A stretch of DNA of 12,296 nucleotides from Flavobacteriaceae bacterium (GTDB taxonomy: Bacteria; Bacteroidota; Bacteroidia; Flavobacteriales; Flavobacteriaceae): positions 1 to 12,296 of the forward strand of contig JABDQK010000189.1 of the NCBI GenBank assembly GCA_013042255.1, in the 5' to 3' direction. A program made the translations under genes and the position numbers. The notes beneath the pieces were generated by a model. The model searched no databases, had not been told where the DNA came from, and saw only the letters and a program-made list of their open reading frames with translations. Below, piece after piece: positions 5,757-10,947 of this stretch (position 1 is the stretch's first letter; every line of letters starts with the position of its first letter).

Positions 5757-6093
5757 GAAAGCTACCGACTTTTTTAGCCGCGTATACGAACTGGTAAGGC
5801 AGGTACCGTATGGAAAGGTTACATCTTACGGAGCAATTGCCAGGTATCTCGGAGCTGCCCGAAGTGCGAGAATGGTCGGCTGGGCTATGAACAATGTGGT
5901 AGACAGGGAAGATGTACCGGCACATCGCGTAGTGAATAGAGTAGGACTCCTCACCGGGAAACATCATTTTGGCGGCACCAATCTTATGCAGCAATTGCTG
6001 GAGAATGAAGGTCTAGTTGTTGTAGATGATCAGATTCAGGATTTTGACAAACACTTCTGGGATCCTATGAAGGAACTCGGAGAACCCCAATAG
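5749..6093 (+). CDS. Alkyltransferase-like protein (ATL; MGMT fold without the active-site Cys)
   Basis: A 114-residue protein matching the C-terminal DNA-binding domain of O6-alkylguanine-DNA alkyltransferases. It shows VPYGKVTSYGAIA (19-31, with Tyr27 in the nucleotide-flipping position). AARSARMVGWAMNN (36-49) holds the arginine-finger residue Arg41. The active-site loop reads PAHRVV (57-62). The alkyl-accepting Cys of PCHRV is Ala58, so it cannot repair by suicide alkyl transfer. Known ATL proteins (PWHR or PAHR types) bind O6-alkylguanine, bend DNA and recruit nucleotide excision repair, and that role is inferred here. The N-terminal domain of full Ogt/Ada is absent, as in other ATLs. 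Start ATG 5749 overlaps the exporter stop by 8 nt; a GTG at 5743 would add two residues and is less likely. Last gene of the trmB operon. Confidence 0.9.
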   Translation: MDKKATDFFSRVYELVRQVPYGKVTSYGAIARYLGAARSARMVGWAMNNVVDREDVPAHRVVNRVGLLTGKHHFGGTNLMQQLLENEGLVVVDDQIQDFDKHFWDPMKELGEPQ

Positions 6094-6165
6094 TCAGGAT
6101 CGAAACAGCTGTAAAAATCATTATAAAAAAGCGGTATTTCGCTATAAGTCATTTCCATTCAGTTC

Positions 6166-6197
6166 TTTCCAAATCTCAGTACTAAGCCCTATCTTTG
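6166..6197 (+). promoter_or_regulatory. Probable promoter of the mrp-nfu-FNR-ferredoxin operon
   Basis: TATCTTTG (6190-6197) exactly fits the -7 consensus. A weak -33-like TTTC (6166-6169) lies 20 nt upstream. The -7 box ends 41 nt before ATG 6239. An AAAGGG directly before the ATG may help ribosome binding, though its spacing is too short for a strict Shine-Dalgarno site. The 145-bp gap after the ATL gene contains no other clear signal. Confidence 0.45.
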
Positions 6198-6238
6198 TTG
6201 TTTAGAATGATTTTACATTAAATAGGGGTTTTAAAGGG

Positions 6239-7378
6239 ATGAAACTAGATAAAAAAGACATTTTAAAAGCACTGCAGACCATTTCAGTACCAGGAGAGGG
6301 ACAGAACATGGTTGAAAGCGGCGCTGTAAAAAATATTCAGACTTTTGGAGATGAGGTTGTGGTGGATATCAGTATTAAAAACCCCAGCCTTCAGGCCAAA
6401 AAGAAAACGGAGGTTTCAATTTTGCAGGCTATTCACAGGGAGGTCTACGAAAAGGCGAAGATTACTGTAAATCTTAAAGTGGATGCCCCCACAACACCCA
6501 CGGCCAATGAAATTAAAGGGAAGCCCATCCCCGGTATAAATAATATTATAGCTGTCGCCTCAGGAAAAGGAGGCGTTGGAAAATCCACTGTCACAGCCAA
6601 TCTGGCCGCCACACTGGCTAAAATGGGATTCAATGTAGGTATACTGGATGCTGATATCTATGGTCCCTCTATCCCCATCATGTTTGATGTGGCCTCAAAA
6701 AAACCGCTGGCCGTTGAAGTGGAAGGAAAGTCGAAAATGGCACCTATTGAGAATTACGGGGTAAAGATTCTGTCAATCGGATTTTTTACACAGCCCAATC
6801 AGGCTGTAATCTGGAGGGGACCTATGGCTGCTAAAGCGCTCAATCAGATGATCTTTGATGCACACTGGGGTGAATTGGATTTCCTACTTATTGATCTGCC
6901 TCCGGGAACCGGCGATATTCATCTTAGTATAATGCAGGCTTTGCCCGTAACAGGGGCAATAGTGGTGAGTACTCCACAGGAGATCGCCCTTGCTGATGCC
7001 AGGAAAGGAGTAGCCATGTTCCAGCAGGAAGCAATCAACGTTCCTGTACTTGGGATCGTTGAGAATATGGCATATTTCACACCTGCAGAACTTCCCGAAA
7101 ACAAGTATTATATCTTTGGAAAGGACGGGGCAAAAAATCTGGCTGAAGATATGAACGTACCATTTTTAGGGGCCCTGCCTCTGGTACAGAGTATTCGTGA
7201 AGCAGGGGATGTTGGAAGGCCGGCAGCCCTGCAAACCTCCACACCACTGGAATCTTCTTTCGAAGAAATCACGAGAAACTCCGTACAGGAACTCGTGAGG
7301 AGAAATAAAAGCATGCCTCCTACAGAAGCTATTAAAATAACTACAATGGCAGGATGTTCTGCTGTTAAAAAGAAATAA
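6239..7378 (+). CDS. mrp: Mrp/ApbC-family Fe-S cluster carrier P-loop ATPase (CXXC-less)
   Basis: A 379-residue cytoplasmic ATPase of the Mrp/ApbC/NBP35 family, which delivers Fe-S clusters to apo-proteins. Residues about 1-85 are a MIP18/DUF59 domain. The deviant Walker A is SGKGGVGKST (108-117), with LDADIYGPS (136-144) after it, IWRGPM (191-196), and the switch/Walker B region LLIDLPPGTGD (216-226). Most ApbC proteins carry a CXXC after the ENMxxF motif, and its two Cys bind the bridging cluster. Here the segment is ENMAYFTPAELPENKYYIFG, with no Cys. The only Cys in the protein is Cys373 in the C-terminal tail MAGCSAVKKK. From memory, other Bacteroidota Mrp proteins share this form, so it is a lineage variant and not damage. 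It heads a four-gene operon with nfu 2 bp downstream. Cluster handling, if any, must use other ligands or Cys373 from each subunit of a dimer (inference). Confidence 0.93.
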   Translation: MKLDKKDILKALQTISVPGEGQNMVESGAVKNIQTFGDEVVVDISIKNPSLQAKKKTEVSILQAIHREVYEKAKITVNLKVDAPTTPTANEIKGKPIPGINNIIAVASGKGGVGKSTVTANLAATLAKMGFNVGILDADIYGPSIPIMFDVASKKPLAVEVEGKSKMAPIENYGVKILSIGFFTQPNQAVIWRGPMAAKALNQMIFDAHWGELDFLLIDLPPGTGDIHLSIMQALPVTGAIVVSTPQEIALADARKGVAMFQQEAINVPVLGIVENMAYFTPAELPENKYYIFGKDGAKNLAEDMNVPFLGALPLVQSIREAGDVGRPAALQTSTPLESSFEEITRNSVQELVRRNKSMPPTEAIKITTMAGCSAVKKK

Positions 7379-7380
7379 TA

Positions 7381-7623
7381 ATGACGGCTGATGAACTTAA
7401 GATCAAAGTAGAAAAGGCCCTTGACGAGATTCGTCCTTTTTTACAAAGCGACGGGGGCGATATATCTCTGGTTTCCATTGAGAACGGCAATCTGGTCAAG
7501 GTACGTCTCGAAGGGAACTGTGTGGGCTGTAGTGTAAATCAGATGACGCTAAAGAGCGGTGTAGAGATGACGATTAAAAAGCACGCCCCACAAATTGAGC
7601 AGGTAGTTAATCTCTTAAATTGA
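7381..7623 (+). CDS. NifU-like Fe-S cluster scaffold/carrier (Nfu domain only)
   Basis: An 80-residue protein made only of the NifU C-terminal (Nfu) domain. It shows the N-terminal helix VEKALDEIRPFLQSDGGDISL and the cluster-binding LEGNCVGCSVNQMTLKSGVE, with Cys47 and Cys50 in a CXXC. In the family, two subunits bind one [4Fe-4S] cluster between their CXXC pairs and pass it to target proteins. The N-terminal IscU-like and ferredoxin-like domains of nitrogen-fixation NifU are absent, as in stand-alone Nfu proteins of housekeeping Fe-S assembly. It lies 2 bp after mrp, so the two are almost certainly made together. This is a natural pairing, since both are late-acting cluster carriers. Nfu could supply the cysteines that its neighbour Mrp lacks. 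Confidence 0.94.
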   Translation: MTADELKIKVEKALDEIRPFLQSDGGDISLVSIENGNLVKVRLEGNCVGCSVNQMTLKSGVEMTIKKHAPQIEQVVNLLN

Positions 7624-7669
7624 ATGTCAGTCGAAATCACTTTCCTTTCCTTGAACTAAGAAAAAAAGT

Positions 7670-8737
7670 ATGATTAAAACAGATATCCTGATAATCGGAG
7701 CAGGGCCTACAGGCTTGTTTGCCGTTTTTGAAGCTGGTTTACTTCAACTAAAATGCCATATTATAGACGCCCTGCCACAGCCTGGCGGGCAATGTGCCGA
7801 AATCTATCCCAAAAAACCCATATACGATATTCCCGGATTTCCGGAAATTCTTGCTGGAGAGCTCATCGATAATCTTATGGAACAAATTAAGCCATTTCAG
7901 CCCGGTTTTACACTGGGAGAACAGGCTACAACCATTGACCATCAGGAAGACGGGACCTTCATTGTTACTACTAATAAGGGAACCCAACACCACGCACCCA
8001 TTATTGCCATTGCAGGGGGGTTGGGTAGTTTTGAACCCCGGAAGCCACTTTTAGATAAGCTTGAGGATTACGAAGAAAATGGCGTGGAATATATGATTAA
8101 AGACCCCGAAAGATACAGAGACAAAAAGGTTTTAATTGCAGGTGGGGGTGATTCTGCACTGGATTGGACCATTTTCCTTTCTGATGTGGCTAAAGAAGTA
8201 ACTCTGGTGCATCGAAGAAATGAATTCAGGGGGGCACTAGATTCAGTAGAAAAGCTTCAGGCTTTGAAGAACCAGGGCAAAGTAAGTCTAATTACCCCTG
8301 CTGAAGTCGTTGCGCTTGGAGGGAGTCAAAAGCTTGAATGGGCTACTGTAAGACATGAAGAAAACAAAGGGGACACTAGTGAATATAATATTGAGACAGA
8401 TCATTTTATTCCCCTGTTCGGTCTGTCTCCCAAACTCGGGCCGATTGCTGATTGGGGACTGGAGATTGAACGGAATGCTATAAAAGTGAATAATTCCCTC
8501 GACTATCAGACGAACATTCCCGGTATCTATGCCATAGGGGATGTTAATACATATCCGGGCAAACTTAAACTCATCCTCTGCGGATTTCATGAGGCCACCC
8601 TGATGTGTCAAAGCGCATATCAGAAAATTAATCCGAATAAAAGATATGTCTTGAAATACACCACTGTTGGAGGTGTTCAGGGATTCGATGGCTCTAAAAA
8701 AGAAGCGCCTAAAGCCGTCGTAAAAGCTATTGTTTAA
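7670..8737 (+). CDS. Ferredoxin-NADP+ reductase, thioredoxin reductase-like type
   Basis: A 355-residue flavoprotein that should move electrons between NADPH and ferredoxin. The FAD site is DILIIGAGPTGL (5-16), with PGGQC (38-42) following. The NADPH-binding domain contains IAGGGDSALDW (156-166) and the phosphate-binding HRRNEFR (181-187). The second FAD motif is GIYAIGDV (285-292). Thioredoxin reductases have a CxxC disulfide just before the GD-A segment; here the place is taken by GGGDSALDW without cysteines. This fits the TrxR-like ferredoxin reductase family of Bacillus YumC and green sulfur bacteria. Their typical C-terminal extension after the second FAD motif is also present (about 300-355). 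It follows nfu after 46 bp and precedes a [2Fe-2S] ferredoxin by 2 bp, which strongly suggests that ferredoxin as its partner. Direction of electron flow in vivo is inferred to be NADPH to ferredoxin. Confidence 0.92.
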   Translation: MIKTDILIIGAGPTGLFAVFEAGLLQLKCHIIDALPQPGGQCAEIYPKKPIYDIPGFPEILAGELIDNLMEQIKPFQPGFTLGEQATTIDHQEDGTFIVTTNKGTQHHAPIIAIAGGLGSFEPRKPLLDKLEDYEENGVEYMIKDPERYRDKKVLIAGGGDSALDWTIFLSDVAKEVTLVHRRNEFRGALDSVEKLQALKNQGKVSLITPAEVVALGGSQKLEWATVRHEENKGDTSEYNIETDHFIPLFGLSPKLGPIADWGLEIERNAIKVNNSLDYQTNIPGIYAIGDVNTYPGKLKLILCGFHEATLMCQSAYQKINPNKRYVLKYTTVGGVQGFDGSKKEAPKAVVKAIV

Positions 8738-8739
8738 AC

Positions 8740-9069
8740 ATGAGCGATATTCAGATTACAATCAGGGATAGAGAAGGGGCCACACATAAGATTCAGGCGC
8801 CTACCGATATGAACATGAACCTGATGGAGCTGGTTAGAACGTGGGAATTGGCTCCTGAAGGAACTATTGGTGTATGTGGAGGCATGGTGATGTGCGCCTC
8901 CTGCCAGGTTTATATTGATTCTACACACCCTCTCCCAGATAAAACCGATGAAGAAGAAGCAATGCTGTCTGAAGCGTTTTTTGTAAAGGAAAATAGTCGG
9001 CTGGGTTGTCAGATCCCACTGGAAAATTCGTTGGACGAGTTGGAAGTAACCATAGCTCCTGAAAGTTAA
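8740..9069 (+). CDS. [2Fe-2S] ferredoxin, adrenodoxin/putidaredoxin type
   Basis: A 109-residue soluble electron carrier. The cluster ligands are Cys46, Cys52, Cys55 and Cys90. They are arranged C-X5-C-X2-C-X34-C in GVCGGMVMCASCQVY and RLGCQI, the pattern of vertebrate-type ferredoxins that serve Fe-S assembly and P450 enzymes. The acidic stretch DKTDEEEAML (67-76) matches the helix used by adrenodoxin-type proteins to dock to reductases. Start ATG lies 2 bp after the reductase stop, so the pair is co-translated. Given mrp and nfu in the same operon, a role in supplying electrons for Fe-S assembly is the simplest inference, but a P450 or oxygenase elsewhere in the genome could also be the client. 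Its stop codon is 3 bp from that of the convergent ABC transporter. Confidence 0.93.
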   Translation: MSDIQITIRDREGATHKIQAPTDMNMNLMELVRTWELAPEGTIGVCGGMVMCASCQVYIDSTHPLPDKTDEEEAMLSEAFFVKENSRLGCQIPLENSLDELEVTIAPES

Positions 9070-9082
9070 GAATCAGATTCTT
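9068..9082. repeat. Palindrome spanning both stop codons of the convergent ferredoxin and ABC genes
   Basis: AAGAATC (9068-9074) and GATTCTT (9076-9082) form a perfect 7-bp inverted repeat around one base. It begins in the ferredoxin TAA and covers the ABC transporter TGA. It may be a weak bidirectional transcript end, but there is no U-tract and the physical loop would require opening the central pairs. Confidence 0.3.
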
Positions 9083-10809
9083 GCCTGGTAGGTAAACAAA
9101 TTATAATAGCGCCCTTCCTTTGCAATAAGCTCATCATGGGTTCCCGTTTCTGCGATTCGTCCGTTTTCAATAACTAAAATCTGATCGGCTTTCCGGATAG
9201 TACTTAGCCTATGTGCAATGACAAAGGTGGTCCTTCCTTTTGTCAATGCCGCCAGACTCTGTTGTATAAGCCCTTCACTTTCGGTATCGAGATTTGACGT
9301 GGCCTCGTCAAGGATCAAAATCCTGGGATTTGCCAGGACCGCCCGGGCAATCGCAATCCTCTGACGTTGCCCTCCTGAGAGTTTTATTCCGCGTTCCCCT
9401 ATGAGCGTATCCAGACCATCCTCAAAGCGGTCTGTAAATTCATCGACATAAGCTGCTTTTACGGCATTCAGCAACTCATCCTCTGAGGCATCGGGTCGCG
9501 GGAAAAGAATATTCTCCCTAATGGTACCCTCAAAGAGGAAATCATCCTGCAGAACAACACCGAGGTGTTGTCTGAAGTTTTTCAAAACGATCCTAGACAG
9601 ATCGTGTCCGTCTACCGTAATCTTGCCTGAATTGGGGTTCAGGAAGCTGGCTGCGAGGCCTGCAATTGTACTTTTACCTGAACCTGAACTTCCAACTAGG
9701 GCTACCGTAGAACCTGCAGGGACTTCAAAGCTAATATTGTGAAGCACCTCTTTTTCTTCTTCATAGGCAAAGGAAACATCGTCGAAAATAAAATGTCCTC
9801 TCATATTTTCAGGAGTGAGAGTTCTGAGTTCCGAATTTTCTTCCTCCGGCATATTCATCAATTCTTCTGTGCGATCGAGTCCTGCAAGGGCCTCACTTAA
9901 TTGACTCCCGATATTGCTCATTTGTACTATGGGCGCCACCATGAGTCCGAGCAGAAAAGTAAATTCCAGGAACTCACCCAGGGTAAGGGCATCCGTCATG
10001 ATTTTATAACCCCCAATACCCATAATGCCTGTTGTAGCTACACCAAGCAAGAAGGTAGATGAACTGGTCATGACGGCCGTGGCAGTCAGACTCTTTTTTA
10101 CGTTTTGATAAAGTTTGTGTACCCCTTCCTGGAAAACGGAATGTTCCTGCTCCTCTGCATTAAATCCTTTGATTACCCGAATACCGCCCAGGGTTTCAGT
10201 TAATCGACCTGTTACCTCCGCATTGATCTTCCCCCTGTTCCTGAAAATGGGTCTAATGATCTTAAAGGCCTTCAGGGCAACCACTGCAAAGATAGCAAGT
10301 GGCACCAGGGCAAACAGCGTCATGGAAACACTGATGTTCAACAACAGGATCAAAGCAACCACAGCCGTTATGGTACCTCCAACCAGTTGGACAAGTCCAG
10401 TACCGATGAGGTTGCGAACACCTTCAACGTCCGTCATGATACGGGATACTAGTTCGCCCGACTTTGTATTGTCAAAAAATCGGATGGGCAGGGCCAGAAT
10501 CTTATGCTGTACCTGTGCTCTTAGTTCTGAGATCATATACTGGGCCTGAACACTTAAGATTTTGGTAAGCAGGAAGGAAGTGACAGCCTGAACCAGAATA
10601 GCGGCAATAACAATTCCTATAAGGATTTTTAAAAGAGGGACGTCCTTATTGGGAATGATATCGTCCATCAGGTACTTCAATGACATGGGTGCCACAAAGC
10701 TTGCGGCCTTGCTTATCACTATAAGGACAAGACCGATGAAAACTAAATTCCGCCTGGGCCAGATAATGGTTTTAAAGGCATTTAAAATACTTACTTTTTT
10801 ATCAGCCAT
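9073..10809 (-). CDS. ABC exporter half-transporter, fused permease-ATPase (MsbA-like)
   Basis: A 578-residue inner-membrane protein expected to work as a homodimer that exports lipids, drugs or other hydrophobic compounds. The N-terminal ABC type-1 membrane domain (about 20-310) has roughly six helices, near 22-42, 62-84, 135-158, 162-182, 248-268 and 280-300. The ATPase domain has Walker A GSSGSGKST (373-381), the Q-loop at Gln421 (VLQDDFLFEGTI), the signature LSGGQRQR (477-484), Walker B ILILDEATS (497-505, catalytic Glu502), the D-loop SNLDTE and the switch His533 in IAHRLST. All are intact, so it should be active. The length matches MsbA/LmrA-type half-transporters. The substrate cannot be told from sequence, and no lipid A genes adjoin. 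It is a lone minus-strand gene. A weak -7-like TATCTTGC precedes it near 10841-10848, but the fit is poor. Confidence 0.92.
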   Translation of the reverse strand: MADKKVSILNAFKTIIWPRRNLVFIGLVLIVISKAASFVAPMSLKYLMDDIIPNKDVPLLKILIGIVIAAILVQAVTSFLLTKILSVQAQYMISELRAQVQHKILALPIRFFDNTKSGELVSRIMTDVEGVRNLIGTGLVQLVGGTITAVVALILLLNISVSMTLFALVPLAIFAVVALKAFKIIRPIFRNRGKINAEVTGRLTETLGGIRVIKGFNAEEQEHSVFQEGVHKLYQNVKKSLTATAVMTSSSTFLLGVATTGIMGIGGYKIMTDALTLGEFLEFTFLLGLMVAPIVQMSNIGSQLSEALAGLDRTEELMNMPEEENSELRTLTPENMRGHFIFDDVSFAYEEEKEVLHNISFEVPAGSTVALVGSSGSGKSTIAGLAASFLNPNSGKITVDGHDLSRIVLKNFRQHLGVVLQDDFLFEGTIRENILFPRPDASEDELLNAVKAAYVDEFTDRFEDGLDTLIGERGIKLSGGQRQRIAIARAVLANPRILILDEATSNLDTESEGLIQQSLAALTKGRTTFVIAHRLSTIRKADQILVIENGRIAETGTHDELIAKEGRYYNLFTYQARI

Positions 10810-10947
10810 AGGTGAATAAAATTAGGAAAAGGGGCCGCAAGATACATATAAAAAGGCATTAGGCAGGGCTGGCAGCTACAATCAGAAAAAGATAATTAGT
10901 TTTTCCGGTGTAAGTCGATTAAATTCACAATTGTTCAAATTATACCT

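Noticed and set aside
5749..6093. Active O6-methylguanine-DNA methyltransferase
   Set aside because: The acceptor Cys is replaced by Ala in PAHRVV, so direct alkyl transfer is not possible.
6120..6146. Possible hairpin AGCG-gtattt-CGCT as a terminator after the ATL gene
   Set aside because: Only a 4-bp stem with AT-rich flanks and no U-tract; expected by chance.
8288..8611. 107-residue open frame antisense to the ferredoxin reductase
   Set aside because: No family features; its composition is explained by the opposite strand coding for the FAD motif region.
7670..8737. Thioredoxin reductase
   Set aside because: The redox-active CxxC is absent, the C-terminal extension fits TrxR-like ferredoxin reductases, and a ferredoxin gene follows immediately.
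10115..10549. 144-residue open frame antisense to the ABC transporter
   Set aside because: Low-complexity Ser/Thr/Arg-rich translation with no domain, lying opposite the conserved membrane domain; a shadow frame.
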